64,000 bases of DNA from Roseateles aquatilis (GTDB lineage Bacteria; Pseudomonadota; Gammaproteobacteria; Burkholderiales; Burkholderiaceae_C), in assembly GCF_002205645.1 (NCBI RefSeq), contig NZ_NIOF01000020.1, positions 1-64,000 on the forward strand, written 5' to 3'. The notes below the pieces were generated by a model. It ran no database searches. It saw nothing but the letters and a program-made list of their open reading frames with translations, and was not told the DNA's origin. The translations under genes were made by a program, and so were the position numbers. Every line of letters begins with the position of its first letter. The first letter of the stretch is position 1. Shown piece after piece: positions 34,499 to 44,002 of this stretch.

Positions 34499-35578
34499 AT
34501 GGGGCTGTTGGACGTACTGCGTGGTCGCGCGCATCCACCCATGATTGGCCTGGACATCTCGTCGTCCAGCGTCAAGCTTGTGGAGTTAAGCCAAAACTCG
34601 AACGGCGAATACGTTCTGGAACGTTTCGCCACCGAGCCATTTGAAAAAGGCTGGATTACCGACGGCCAGATCGAGAAATTCGACGAGGTCGCCGATGCCG
34701 TTCGGCGGGTGGTCACCCGCAGCGGCAGCCGCACGCGGCAAGCCGCGCTGGCGATGCCCCAGTCGGCGGTCATCACCAAGAAGATCATGCTGCCGGCCGG
34801 CCTGCGCGAGGAAGAACTCGAACTGCAGGTCGAGGCCGAGGCCAACCAATACATTCCCTTCTCGCTCGACGAGGTGTCGCTGGACTTCTGCGTCATCGGC
34901 CCGAGCCCGACCTCGGTCGGCGATGTCGAGGTGTTGATCGCCGCGTCCCGCAAGGACCGCGTGCAGGATCGCCAGGCGCTGGCGGAGGCCGCCGGTCTGC
35001 GGCCCGTGGTGCTGGACATCGAATCGCACGCCTCGCGCATGGCGGTCGGCCGGCTGGTCGAGACACTGCCCAACCAGGGCAAGGACGCGCTGGTCGCGCT
35101 GTTCGAGATCGGCGCGGACACGACCTCGCTGAAGGTGCTGCGCGACGACGAGATGCTCTACGACCGCGACCAGGCCTTCGGCGGCTCGCAGTTGACGCAG
35201 CTGATCTCGCGCCAGTACGGCTTCTCGTTCGAGGAAGCGGAGCAGAAGAAGCTCAGCGGCGAACTGCCGGAAGACTATGAGTCGCAGGTGCTGAATCCCT
35301 TCGTCGACAGCCTGTCCCAGGAGATCGGCCGGGCGCTGCAGTACTTCTTCACCAGCACGCCGCACCACAAGGTCCATTACGTGCTGCTGGCCGGCGGCAC
35401 CGCCACGCTGCCCGGCCTGAAGGAGCGCGTGACGGAGCTGACCGGCTTCGCCTGCATGGTGGTGAATCCGTTCGAGAACATGGTGCTGGGCTCCGCGGTG
35501 CGCGAGTCCAAGCTGCGCCGTGAAGCTCCCGCTTACCTGACGGCGTGCGGCCTCGCCATGCGGAGGTTCTTTCAGTGA
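34499..35578 (+). CDS. pilM: type IV pilus inner-membrane platform protein PilM
   Basis: The 359-residue actin-like cytoplasmic protein binds the N-terminus of PilN. It shows MIGLDISSSSVKLVELS and ALFEIGADTTSLKVL, the two phosphate-loop regions of the fold, and YVLLAGGTATLPGL. ATG 34499 follows GGGGG by eight bases; an upstream TTG adds only five residues. The 387-base spacer before it is notably AT-richer near 34330-34460 and must hold the promoters of pilM and the divergent mrcA. Confidence 0.95.
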   Translation: MGLLDVLRGRAHPPMIGLDISSSSVKLVELSQNSNGEYVLERFATEPFEKGWITDGQIEKFDEVADAVRRVVTRSGSRTRQAALAMPQSAVITKKIMLPAGLREEELELQVEAEANQYIPFSLDEVSLDFCVIGPSPTSVGDVEVLIAASRKDRVQDRQALAEAAGLRPVVLDIESHASRMAVGRLVETLPNQGKDALVALFEIGADTTSLKVLRDDEMLYDRDQAFGGSQLTQLISRQYGFSFEEAEQKKLSGELPEDYESQVLNPFVDSLSQEIGRALQYFFTSTPHHKVHYVLLAGGTATLPGLKERVTELTGFACMVVNPFENMVLGSAVRESKLRREAPAYLTACGLAMRRFFQ

Positions 35579-36189
35579 TTCTGATCAACCTGCTCCCGCA
35601 CCGCGAGGAGAAACGCAAGCGCCGCAAGGCCGCGTTCTTCGTCGGTCTGGGGATGTCCTTCGTCGTCGGCGTGCTGATCGCCGCCGTGATCTACCTGCTG
35701 CTGCAACAGCTGACCGCCGCGCAGGTGGGGCGCAATGACTTCCTGAAAGGGGAGATCACCAAGCTCGACACGCAGATCAAGGACATCGCCACGCTGCGAG
35801 CCGAGATCGACGCGCTGCGTGCCCGCCAGCGCGCGGTCGAGGATCTGCAGAGCGACCGCAACACGCCCGTGCACCTGCTCAACGAGCTGGCCAGCCACAC
35901 CCCCGAGGGCGTCTTCCTGCAATCGCTGCGCCAGGTCAACAAGACCGTCGTGATCGCCGGCATCGCCGCGTCGAACGAGCGCGTGTCCGAGATGCTGCGC
36001 AACCTCAGCCGCGCCGAGTGGGTCGAGAACCCCGATTTGGTCGAGATCAAGGCCGCGCCGGTGAATCCCAAGGATCCGCGCCGCCTGTTCGATTTCTCGA
36101 TCAAGGTCGGGATCAAGAGCGCCACGCCCCCGGACGGTGCCGCCAGCGGCACCGGTGGCGGCCCGGCCAAGCCGGCCGCGAAGTCGTGA
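35575..36189 (+). CDS. pilN: type IV pilus assembly protein PilN
   Basis: A 204-residue bitopic inner-membrane protein. GTG start gives MILINLLPHREEKRKRRK, the conserved PilM-binding tail (INLLPHRE), then a membrane helix (AAFFVGLGMSFVVGVLIAAV), a coiled coil and a periplasmic ferredoxin-like domain. The GTGA overlap with pilM and GGAGG nine bases upstream settle the start. It heterodimerises with PilO. Confidence 0.94.
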   Translation: MILINLLPHREEKRKRRKAAFFVGLGMSFVVGVLIAAVIYLLLQQLTAAQVGRNDFLKGEITKLDTQIKDIATLRAEIDALRARQRAVEDLQSDRNTPVHLLNELASHTPEGVFLQSLRQVNKTVVIAGIAASNERVSEMLRNLSRAEWVENPDLVEIKAAPVNPKDPRRLFDFSIKVGIKSATPPDGAASGTGGGPAKPAAKS

Positions 36190-36196
36190 GGACCCC

Positions 36197-36907
36197 ATGG
36201 CAAACCTGAAAAACCTGGACCTCAACGCCTGGTTCGCGGACTTCTCCGGCCAGTTCCAGGGCCTGAACATGCAGGAGCCCGGCCAGTGGCCGCCAGCGCC
36301 TCGCTACGCGGCCTTCGCCTTCGTCGCGCTGCTGACCGTGGTGGCGGGCTGGTTCGTGATCCTGTCCGACGAGCAATCGGCGCTGGACGCGGAACGCGAC
36401 CGGGAGCCGCACCTCAAGGAAGACTACAACAACAAGCTGACCCAGGCGGTCAACCTGCCGGAGCTGCGCAAGCAGAAGAGCCAGGTCGAGGAATACGTGC
36501 TGCAGCTCGAGAAACAGCTGCCCGGCAAGGCCGAGATGGACGCGCTGCTGTCGGACATCAACCAGGCGGGCCTGGGCCGCGGCCTGCAGTTCGAGTTGTT
36601 CCGTCCCGGCCAGATCGTGATGCGCGACTACTACGCCGAGCAGCCGATCTCGATCAAGGTCTCCGGCCGTTATCACGACATCGGCTCATTCACCGCCGAC
36701 GTCTCCAATCTCTCCCGCATCGTCACCCTGCACGACCTGAACATCGGCGTGCCCGGCGTCACCACCAGCAATCAGGCCGGCCCGGTGCGTTCCGACGCGA
36801 ACACGCTGCTGACGATGGAGGCCATCGCGCGGACCTACCGCTATCTGGATCCCGGCGAGGTCGAGGAACAGAAGAAGGCCGCGGCGGCCGCGGAGAAGAA
36901 GAAATGA
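36197..36907 (+). CDS. pilO: type IV pilus assembly protein PilO
   Basis: A 236-residue bitopic protein with one membrane helix (YAAFAFVALLTVVAGWFVIL), a coiled-coil segment (LRKQKSQVEEYVLQLEKQLP) and a periplasmic domain with ISIKVSGRYHDIGSFTADVS. It has an extra ~30-residue N-terminal part and a Lys/Ala-rich C-terminal tail. It partners PilN in the alignment complex. The start is seven bases after pilN and the stop overlaps pilP by four bases. Confidence 0.94.
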   Translation: MANLKNLDLNAWFADFSGQFQGLNMQEPGQWPPAPRYAAFAFVALLTVVAGWFVILSDEQSALDAERDREPHLKEDYNNKLTQAVNLPELRKQKSQVEEYVLQLEKQLPGKAEMDALLSDINQAGLGRGLQFELFRPGQIVMRDYYAEQPISIKVSGRYHDIGSFTADVSNLSRIVTLHDLNIGVPGVTTSNQAGPVRSDANTLLTMEAIARTYRYLDPGEVEEQKKAAAAAEKKK

Positions 36908-37488
36908 TGCAGGCCCGTCATTCCCGCGTGGTGCTCACTGCCCCGTCGCTGCCGCGCACCGGCGGCCGGCGGTTGCTGGCGCTGGCGCTGTGCGCTGCCG
37001 CGCTGGCGGGCTGCTCGCCCGGCACGGACGAGCTTCAGCAATGGATGGAGGAGCAGCGTCAGCAGACGCGTCCCACCGTCAAGCCGCTGACGCCGCCGAA
37101 GAAGTTCCAGCCGCAGGCCTATGAGGCGCAGGCCGTGGTCGATCCGTTCAGCACGCAGAAGCTGACGGTCGCGCTCAAGCGCGAGGCCGCGCAGCCCAGC
37201 TCCTTGCTGGCGGCCGAGATGAAGCGCCGTCGCGAGCCGCTGGAGGCCTACCCGCTGGACAGCATGGCGATGGTCGGCAGCGTGATCCGCGAGGGCCGTC
37301 CCTTCGCGCTGCTGCGCGTGGACAACCTGCTGTACCAGGCCAAGGTCGGTGAATACCTCGGCCAGAATTTCGGCCGCATCACCAAGATCAGCGAAACCGA
37401 GATCACGTTGCGAGAAGTCGTCCAGGACGCTGCGGGCGAATGGATTGAACGCACCAGTACTCTCCAGCTTCAGGAGCAGGGACGATGA
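36904..37488 (+). CDS. pilP: type IV pilus lipoprotein PilP
   Basis: The 194-residue lipoprotein links PilN/PilO to the secretin PilQ. The signal ends in the lipobox LAGC (residue about 34), followed by an unstructured linker with ELQQWMEEQRQQTRPTVKPL and the beta-sandwich domain with MVGSVIREGRPFALLRVD and VGEYLGQNFGRITKI. It overlaps pilO by four bases and pilQ by four bases. Confidence 0.93.
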   Translation: MMQARHSRVVLTAPSLPRTGGRRLLALALCAAALAGCSPGTDELQQWMEEQRQQTRPTVKPLTPPKKFQPQAYEAQAVVDPFSTQKLTVALKREAAQPSSLLAAEMKRRREPLEAYPLDSMAMVGSVIREGRPFALLRVDNLLYQAKVGEYLGQNFGRITKISETEITLREVVQDAAGEWIERTSTLQLQEQGR

Positions 37489-39719
37489 AGAACATTGTGG
37501 AGAACGCTTCGATGAGCGCCCGTACGAGCGACCGACCGACCCGCGTGAAGCGTTGGCAAGCCCTGGCCTGCGCGATCGGCCTGGCGGCGCTGCTGCCCGC
37601 CCAGGCCTGGGCGCAGAACATGATCCGTTCGATCACGTCGACCCAGCAATCCGGCGCGGACGTGGTCCGCATCGAGCTGGCCCAGCCGCTGACCGAGATC
37701 CCGCGCGGTTTCGCGGTGCAGGTGCCCCCGCGCATCGCGCTGGACCTGCCCGGCGTCGGCAACGGCCTGGGCCGCAGCGCGATCGAGATCAACACCGGCA
37801 ACATGCGGTCGGCCAACGTCGCGCAGGCCGGCGACCGCACCCGCGTCGTGCTGAACCTGCGCCAGGCCAGCACCTATCGCGCGCAGCTGCAAGACAACTC
37901 GCTGTTGGTCTTCCTCGATGCCGCCCCGGTGGCCGCCACGCCGGCCGCGCCAACGACCACGCAGGCAGGCGCCACGACGGAGCCGCTGCACTTCGCCCCG
38001 AGCCAGAACGCCGCGGCGCAATCGCTGCAGGACATCGACTTCCGTCGCGGCAACGACGGTGCCGGCCGTGTCGTCGTGAACCTGCCGAGCAGCCAGGTCG
38101 GCGTCGACATCCAGCAGCAGGGCCAGAACCTCGTCGTCGAATTCCTGCGCAGCACGCTGCCGGAGCGCCTGCGCCGCCGCCTGGACGTGACCGACTTCGG
38201 CACGCCGGTGCAGACCGTCGCCGCCACGCAGCAGGGTGATCGCGTGCGCCTCGTCGTCACGCCCAAGGGCGCGTGGGAACACAGCGCTTATCAAAGCGAC
38301 AACCAATTCGTGCTGGAAGTGCGGCCGCAGAAGGTCGATCCGAACAAGCTGACGCAAGGTCCCGGCTACAACGGCGACAAGCTCAGCCTGAACTTCCAGA
38401 ACATCGACGTGCGCGCGCTGCTGCAGGTCATCGCCGACTTCACCAACTTCAACGTCGTGACCAGCGACACCGTCAGCGGCAACGTGACGCTGCGCCTGAA
38501 GGACGTGCCCTGGGATCAGGCGCTGGACATCATCCTGCAGGCCAAGGGCCTGGGCATGCGCAAGTCCGGCAACGTGCTGTGGATCGCGCCCAAGGACGAA
38601 CTGGCCAACAAGGAAAAGGCCGAGCTCGAGGCGAGGCAGCAGATCACCCAGCTGGAGCCGCTGCGCACGCAGTCGTTCCAGATGAACTACACGAAGGCGG
38701 AAGACGTCGCCAAGGGCCTGACCGGGCAGAACAATGGCAGCGGCGGCTCGGGCGGCGGCGCGACGGCCTCGCGCATCCTCTCGTCCCGTGGCAGCGTGAT
38801 CTTCGAGACCCGCACCAACCAATTGTTCGTGACCGATATCCCGTCGAAGCTGGAAGAGATCCAGTCGCTGATCGCCAAGATCGACATCCCGGTGCGCCAG
38901 GTGCTGATCGAGGCCCGCATCGTCGAGGCCGACGACAAGTTCGGCCGCGCGCTGGGCGTCAAGCTGGGCGCGTCCGACCTGCGCGGTCGCCAGGGCGGCA
39001 TCCCGGGCTACAACGTCGGCGGCAGCAACTACGTGACGGTGGGCGGCAACTATGCGGCGGTCGGCGGCCAGACCAACCAGACGGGGACGCTGAACTACAG
39101 CGACTCGCAGTTCGTGAACCTGCCTGCCAACGTCGCCGGCGACGCATTCGGCGGCGCCACCGCGGCCAATTTCGCGCTGTCGCTGTTCAGCGCCACCGCC
39201 AACCGCTTCCTGAACCTGGAGATCTCCGCGCTGGAGGCCGACGGCCGCGGCAAGGTGGTGTCCAGCCCGCGTGTCGTCACGGCCGACCAGACCAAGGCGC
39301 TGATCGAGCAGGGCGAGGAAATCCCGTACCAGCAGTCGACGTCCAGCGGCGCGACCTCGATCACCTTCAAGAAGGCGGTCCTGAAGCTGGAGGTGACCCC
39401 GCAGATCACGCCCGAGGGCAACGTGATCCTGACCGTCGACGTCAACAAGGACAGCCGCGGCACGCTGACCCCGCAGGGTTACGCGATCAACAACAAGCAT
39501 GTGCAGACGCTGGTGCTGGTCGAGAACGGCGGCACCGTGGTGATCGGCGGCATCTACACGCAGGAAGACCTGGAGAGCGAGAACAAGGTGCCCTACCTGG
39601 GCGACATTCCGCTGCTGGGCAACCTGTTCAAGAACAAGGCACGCAGCACGGCCAAGACCGAGCTGCTCATCTTCATCACGCCCAAGGTGGTGAGCGACCG
39701 GGTGACCGTGTCGCGCTGA
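37485..39719 (+). CDS. pilQ: type IV pilus secretin PilQ
   Basis: The 744-residue outer-membrane channel for the pilus. A signal peptide ends in AQAWAQ near residue 46, followed by two AMIN domains (peptidoglycan binding, about 50-150 and 170-270), N0 (ISLNFQNIDVRALLQ-like LSLNFQNIDVRALLQ near 300), N1 and the secretin domain with VVSSPRVVTADQTKALIEQG and IGGIYTQEDLESENKVPYLG. It closes the pilMNOPQ set. A small Gly/Ser loop (NNGSGGSGGG) sits before the secretin domain. Confidence 0.95.
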   Translation: MKNIVENASMSARTSDRPTRVKRWQALACAIGLAALLPAQAWAQNMIRSITSTQQSGADVVRIELAQPLTEIPRGFAVQVPPRIALDLPGVGNGLGRSAIEINTGNMRSANVAQAGDRTRVVLNLRQASTYRAQLQDNSLLVFLDAAPVAATPAAPTTTQAGATTEPLHFAPSQNAAAQSLQDIDFRRGNDGAGRVVVNLPSSQVGVDIQQQGQNLVVEFLRSTLPERLRRRLDVTDFGTPVQTVAATQQGDRVRLVVTPKGAWEHSAYQSDNQFVLEVRPQKVDPNKLTQGPGYNGDKLSLNFQNIDVRALLQVIADFTNFNVVTSDTVSGNVTLRLKDVPWDQALDIILQAKGLGMRKSGNVLWIAPKDELANKEKAELEARQQITQLEPLRTQSFQMNYTKAEDVAKGLTGQNNGSGGSGGGATASRILSSRGSVIFETRTNQLFVTDIPSKLEEIQSLIAKIDIPVRQVLIEARIVEADDKFGRALGVKLGASDLRGRQGGIPGYNVGGSNYVTVGGNYAAVGGQTNQTGTLNYSDSQFVNLPANVAGDAFGGATAANFALSLFSATANRFLNLEISALEADGRGKVVSSPRVVTADQTKALIEQGEEIPYQQSTSSGATSITFKKAVLKLEVTPQITPEGNVILTVDVNKDSRGTLTPQGYAINNKHVQTLVLVENGGTVVIGGIYTQEDLESENKVPYLGDIPLLGNLFKNKARSTAKTELLIFITPKVVSDRVTVSR

Positions 39720-39801
39720 AGGGCGGCTCCGGTCGGAGCACATCGAACATCAGGGAACTGTCGCGCGGCCTGATGGCGCGGCATGGCTGGAGTAGCTAGA
39801 G

Positions 39802-42144
39802 ATGACATTCTTTTCGAAGTACGCGCGGTTCATCCGCACCGCGACGATCGGGGCCTTCGTGGCCGGCACGCTGGCCGCATGCGGCGGCGGCGGCGGCAAC
39901 GCCGGCACCCCGGCGAACGGCGGGGGCGGCGGCACGACACCGACCACGGTGGCCGATCTGTCGGTGGTGCTGGATCGCTCGACGGTCAGCAACTCCGGCG
40001 CCGACACGGTGAAGGTGACCGTCACCGCCGTGGACGCCAACCGCGCGGCGGTCGGCAACGTGCCGGTGACCTTCGGCGTCGACAGCAATGCCGTCATCAC
40101 TCCCGGAGGAACGAAGACCGACGCCACCACCGGCCAAGTGACGGCGACAGTGTCGATCGGCGCCGACCGCACCAACCGCACCATCACGCTCACGGTGGCG
40201 ACCGGCTCCATCGTCAAGAAGACGACCTTCGACGTCGTCGACAGCGTCACCGGGGGCAAGGTCGCGGACCTGTCGCTGGTGCTGGGCTCCGCGTCCATCG
40301 TCAACGACGGATCGCAGACGGGCAAGCTGACGGTGACGTCGCTGGACGCCAACCGGACGGCCATCGGCGGCTCGCCGGTCGTGTTCGCGGTCCAGGATCC
40401 GGCCGGCACGGCCTTCGTCACCGCGGGCGGTGTCACCGACGCGAGCACCGGCCAACTGATCGCCACTGTCGCGATCGGCGCCAATCACACCAGCCGCACC
40501 ATCACCATCACCGCGAGCAGCGGCTCGGTGTCGCGCACGGTCGGCGTGAACATCGTCCCGCCGGTCACCACGACGCCGACCGCCAACGACATGACGCTGG
40601 TGCTGGACAAGATCAGCATCGGCAACACCGGCAGTGACAGGGTCACCGCGACCGTGACGGCGGTGGACTCGCAACGCAACGTGGTGCCCGGCATCATCGT
40701 GGCGTTCAAGGTGGACAACGGCGCGACGGTGGCGGTGCTCAACGCCACGACCAACGCGCAAGGCCAGGCGGTGGCCACGGTCACCAGCGGCGCCGACCGC
40801 TCCAATCGTCTGATCACGGTGACGGCGACCAGCGACACGCTGGTCCGCACGGCCACCTTCCAGGTGACTGGCGCCAAGGTGCAGGGCACGGCAGTGCCGA
40901 CGCTGCCGGTGGCCGGATCGACGGGCAACCGCGTCGAGTTCCGCGTCAGCGACGTCAACCAGAACCCGATGACCTTCCAGGCCATCACCGTGACGGCGCC
41001 GGGACTGCCCCCCGCCAGCGGCGCGACGGACGCGAACGGTGCCTTCGTGTACACCTATACGGCGCCGACCACGGCCGGCCCGATCGACATCACCGCCGTG
41101 TCCGGCGGCGTCAGCGGCGTCGTGACCGTGACGGTGCCTTCGAGCTCGTCCACCGTGCCCCCTGCGGCCGCGGTGGTGGTCTCGGCCTCGCTGTCGGCGT
41201 CGCCGACCGTGGTGTCGGTCAACACCGACGTGACGAACAACCGGGCGGAACTGCGCGCCATCTTCCTGGCCGCCAACAACGCGCCGGTGAAGAACGTGCG
41301 TGTCCGCTTCGATCTGAACGGCGACGTGAACAGCATCGGCGGCACGATCAGCGCCGGCACGCAACTGGTGTACTCGGACACCAACGGCAATGCTGTCAGC
41401 AACTACAGCCCCGGCAATCGCGCCAGCCCGACCAGCGGCGTGACGATCCGCGCGTGCTGGGACTACAACGACTTCGCGGCAGGCACCTGCCCGAATGCCG
41501 TGCTGACGACGCTGACGGTGGTCTCCGATCCGCTGTCCGTGTCCATCGGTACCAACGAAGAGATCGATGTCACGAACCCGTTGACCTACAAGAAGAAGTT
41601 CGTGATCCTGGTCGTGGACGCCGCCGGTCAGCCCAAGGGTGACGTGCAGATCACGCCGTCGCTGGACCTGATCGGTTACTTCAAGGGGCACTGGGATCCG
41701 GTGGGCACGGTCTTCAAGCAGTTCTACGACCTGGACACGCTGGGCAACAGCTTCCCGTGGTCGCTGACAGCGCCGGCGATGTGCCAAGCGGAAGATCTGA
41801 ACAAGAACGGCGCCATCGATAGCAACGAGGATCGCAACGGCAACGGCCAGCTGGACCCGCGCAAGTCGGATGCGTCGATCAGCATGAGCGGCTCGACGCG
41901 CACCGATGCCAGCGGCCAGGCCGTCCTGGTGCTGGAGTATCCGCGCAGCGTGGCGGGTTGGGTCGCGTTCAGCATCAACGCGTCCGCCTTCGGCGTGCTG
42001 AGCCCGCCGGCGGTCTATTCCGGCGTGCTGCCGTACCCCGGCGCCATCGTGAATCAGGTGACGATCGATCCGGCCTTCCGCTACAGCCCGTACGGCCTGA
42101 TCCGCAAGAGCACCGACGGCGCGTTCTGCACCAACGCCAATTGA
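39802..42144 (+). CDS. Ig-like (Big-1) repeat lipoprotein with EF-hand-like loops
   Basis: The 780-residue protein has a lipoprotein signal ending in the lipobox LAAC (Cys 27), then a Gly-rich stretch and at least three ~95-residue repeats beginning with phrases such as DLSVVLDRSTVSNSG, DLSLVLGSASIVNDG and DMTLVLDKISIGNTG, each ending in ADRTNRTITLT-type strands. These resemble bacterial Ig-like group 1 (invasin/intimin) domains. A fourth, different repeat follows. At about residues 665-690 two calcium-loop-like motifs occur, DLNKNGAIDSNE and DRNGNGQLD. It lies between pilQ and aroK on the same strand. It is likely a cell-surface lipoprotein; function unknown. Confidence 0.8.
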   Translation: MTFFSKYARFIRTATIGAFVAGTLAACGGGGGNAGTPANGGGGGTTPTTVADLSVVLDRSTVSNSGADTVKVTVTAVDANRAAVGNVPVTFGVDSNAVITPGGTKTDATTGQVTATVSIGADRTNRTITLTVATGSIVKKTTFDVVDSVTGGKVADLSLVLGSASIVNDGSQTGKLTVTSLDANRTAIGGSPVVFAVQDPAGTAFVTAGGVTDASTGQLIATVAIGANHTSRTITITASSGSVSRTVGVNIVPPVTTTPTANDMTLVLDKISIGNTGSDRVTATVTAVDSQRNVVPGIIVAFKVDNGATVAVLNATTNAQGQAVATVTSGADRSNRLITVTATSDTLVRTATFQVTGAKVQGTAVPTLPVAGSTGNRVEFRVSDVNQNPMTFQAITVTAPGLPPASGATDANGAFVYTYTAPTTAGPIDITAVSGGVSGVVTVTVPSSSSTVPPAAAVVVSASLSASPTVVSVNTDVTNNRAELRAIFLAANNAPVKNVRVRFDLNGDVNSIGGTISAGTQLVYSDTNGNAVSNYSPGNRASPTSGVTIRACWDYNDFAAGTCPNAVLTTLTVVSDPLSVSIGTNEEIDVTNPLTYKKKFVILVVDAAGQPKGDVQITPSLDLIGYFKGHWDPVGTVFKQFYDLDTLGNSFPWSLTAPAMCQAEDLNKNGAIDSNEDRNGNGQLDPRKSDASISMSGSTRTDASGQAVLVLEYPRSVAGWVAFSINASAFGVLSPPAVYSGVLPYPGAIVNQVTIDPAFRYSPYGLIRKSTDGAFCTNAN

Positions 42145-42160
42145 GGACGCGAGGTCGACG

Positions 42161-42787
42161 TTGACCCTGGTGATCGCATTGGTCGGCATGCCCGGCGGCG
42201 GGAAATCCTCCGTCGGGCGGCTGCTGGCCAAGCAGCTGGACAGCCCCTTCGTCGACTCCGACACCGAGATCGAAAGACAACTCGGTGGCGAGTCGATCAA
42301 GGACTACTTCGCCCGCCAGGGCGAAGCGTCGTTTCGGGACCTCGAATCGCGCGTGATCGCGGAGCTGCTGGACCGTGGCCGTGAAGGTGGCGGCGGTGAC
42401 GGTCGGGACATGGTCCTGGCCACCGGCGGCGGCGCGGTGTTGCGCGACGTCAACCGCGAGCGGCTCAAGGAGCATTCGACGGTCGTGTACCTGCGCTCCT
42501 CGCCGGACGAACTCTTCCGGCGCCTGCGGCATGACACGCAACGTCCGCTGCTGCAGGTCGCCAATCCGCTGGGGAAGCTGCGCGAGCTCTACGCGCAGCG
42601 CGATCCGCTCTATCGGCGCTGCGCGCACTTCGTGCTCGAGTCGAGCCGGCCGTCGGTGCACGGCCTGGCCAACATGATCCTGATGCAGCTGGAGCTGGCC
42701 GGGCTGATCGACCCCGCTCGGGTCGCGGCCACGGTGGGGGCGAGCGAGGCCCCGTACACTCCCGGGCATGACCGCTCCGCTCCCTGA
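42161..42787 (+). CDS. aroK: shikimate kinase AroK
   Basis: The 208-residue kinase phosphorylates shikimate in aromatic amino-acid synthesis. Walker A is [22 protein letters not shown] has the shikimate-binding Asp; [13 protein letters not shown] and [11 protein letters not shown] complete the site; the lid region has RPLLQ. Start is TTG 42161 with GAGG six bases before it. It carries a Gly-rich insert ([11 protein letters not shown], near residue 78) and a C-terminal extension beyond the usual ~175 residues, and overlaps aroB by 20 bases. Confidence 0.92.
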   Translation: MTLVIALVGMPGGGKSSVGRLLAKQLDSPFVDSDTEIERQLGGESIKDYFARQGEASFRDLESRVIAELLDRGREGGGGDGRDMVLATGGGAVLRDVNRERLKEHSTVVYLRSSPDELFRRLRHDTQRPLLQVANPLGKLRELYAQRDPLYRRCAHFVLESSRPSVHGLANMILMQLELAGLIDPARVAATVGASEAPYTPGHDRSAP

Positions 42788-43988
42788 ATCGACCTCTTTC
42801 GCGGCAGCCCCGGCCCTGTCCGCCGCCTCCCCCGCCGCGGGTGCCGCAGGCGGTTCCGCGAACGGCGCGACCACGGTCGCGATCGATCTCGGCGACCGCA
42901 GCTACGACATCCTCATCGGCGCCGGCCTGTTCGACCAGGCGTCCTCCTGGGCCGGCCTGCCGCGCGCCGCGGTCGCGCTGATCGTCACCAACGACACGGT
43001 CGCGCCGCTCTACCTGGAGCGTCTGAAGCGCCAACTGGCGCCGCTTTACGGTCGCGTCGAAGCGGTCGTGCTGCCGGACGGCGAGCAGCACAAGCGCTGG
43101 GAATCCCTGGACGTCGTCATCGATCACCTGCTGGCCGGCGCGGCCGACCGCAAGACGGTGCTGTTCGCGCTGGGCGGGGGGGTGATCGGGGATCTGGCCG
43201 GCTTCGCCGCCGCGATCTACATGCGTGGCGTGCCCTTCGTGCAGGTGCCGACGACGCTGCTGGCGCAGGTCGATTCATCGGTCGGCGGCAAGACCGCGAT
43301 CAACCATCCGCGGGGCAAGAACATGGTCGGCGCGTTCTACCAACCGATGCGGGTCGTCGCCGACCTCGACACGGTGGACACGCTGCCCGACCGCGAGCTC
43401 TCCGCCGGCCTGGCGGAGGTCATCAAGTACGGGCCCATCGCCGATCCGGCGTTCCTCGACTGGATCGAGGCCAACCTCGACGCGCTGCTGGCGCGCGACA
43501 AGGCGGCGCTCGCCCACGCGGTGCGGCGCAGCTGCGAGATCAAGGCCTGGGTCGTCGGCCAGGACGAGCGAGAAGCCGGCCTGCGCGCGATCCTGAACTT
43601 CGGCCACACCTTCGGTCATGCGATCGAGACCGGGCTGGGCTACGGCGAATGGTTGCACGGCGAGGGCGTCGGCTGCGGCATGGTGCTGGCGTCCGAGCTG
43701 TCGGCGCGGTTGGGGCTGATGCCCGCGTCCTTCGTGACGCGGATGACACGGCTGATCGAGCGCGCCCGTCTGCCGGTGACGGCGCCACGACTGGGCATCG
43801 ATCGCTACCTCGATCTGATGCGCGTCGACAAGAAGAACGAGGGCGGCGAGATCCGGTTCGTCGTCATCGAGGGCCTGGGCAAGGCCGGCATGCGGGGCGC
43901 ACCCGATGCGTTGGTGGCCGAGGTGATCGAGGCGCACTCCGAACGCCATGCCGGAGCGTCCACACCCACCGAGCCTCCGCAACGCTGA
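42768..43988 (+). CDS. aroB: 3-dehydroquinate synthase AroB
   Basis: The 406-residue NAD- and metal-dependent enzyme forms 3-dehydroquinate from DAHP, second step of the shikimate pathway. [19 protein letters not shown] binds [22 protein letters not shown] and the metal ligands in [25 protein letters not shown] and HGEGVGCGM are all present. About 35 Ala/Ser-rich N-terminal residues exceed the usual length, so translation may start later. The aroK overlap suggests coupled expression. Confidence 0.94.
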   Translation: MTAPLPESTSFAAAPALSAASPAAGAAGGSANGATTVAIDLGDRSYDILIGAGLFDQASSWAGLPRAAVALIVTNDTVAPLYLERLKRQLAPLYGRVEAVVLPDGEQHKRWESLDVVIDHLLAGAADRKTVLFALGGGVIGDLAGFAAAIYMRGVPFVQVPTTLLAQVDSSVGGKTAINHPRGKNMVGAFYQPMRVVADLDTVDTLPDRELSAGLAEVIKYGPIADPAFLDWIEANLDALLARDKAALAHAVRRSCEIKAWVVGQDEREAGLRAILNFGHTFGHAIETGLGYGEWLHGEGVGCGMVLASELSARLGLMPASFVTRMTRLIERARLPVTAPRLGIDRYLDLMRVDKKNEGGEIRFVVIEGLGKAGMRGAPDALVAEVIEAHSERHAGASTPTEPPQR

Positions 43989-44002
43989 GCCCCGATTCGA
44001 CG

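Noticed and set aside
39796-42300. 834-codon minus-strand frame opposite the Ig-repeat lipoprotein
   Set aside because: The plus strand has a lipobox, repeats and coherent beta-domain pattern; the antisense product is Arg/His/Gly/Ala-rich low-complexity sequence.
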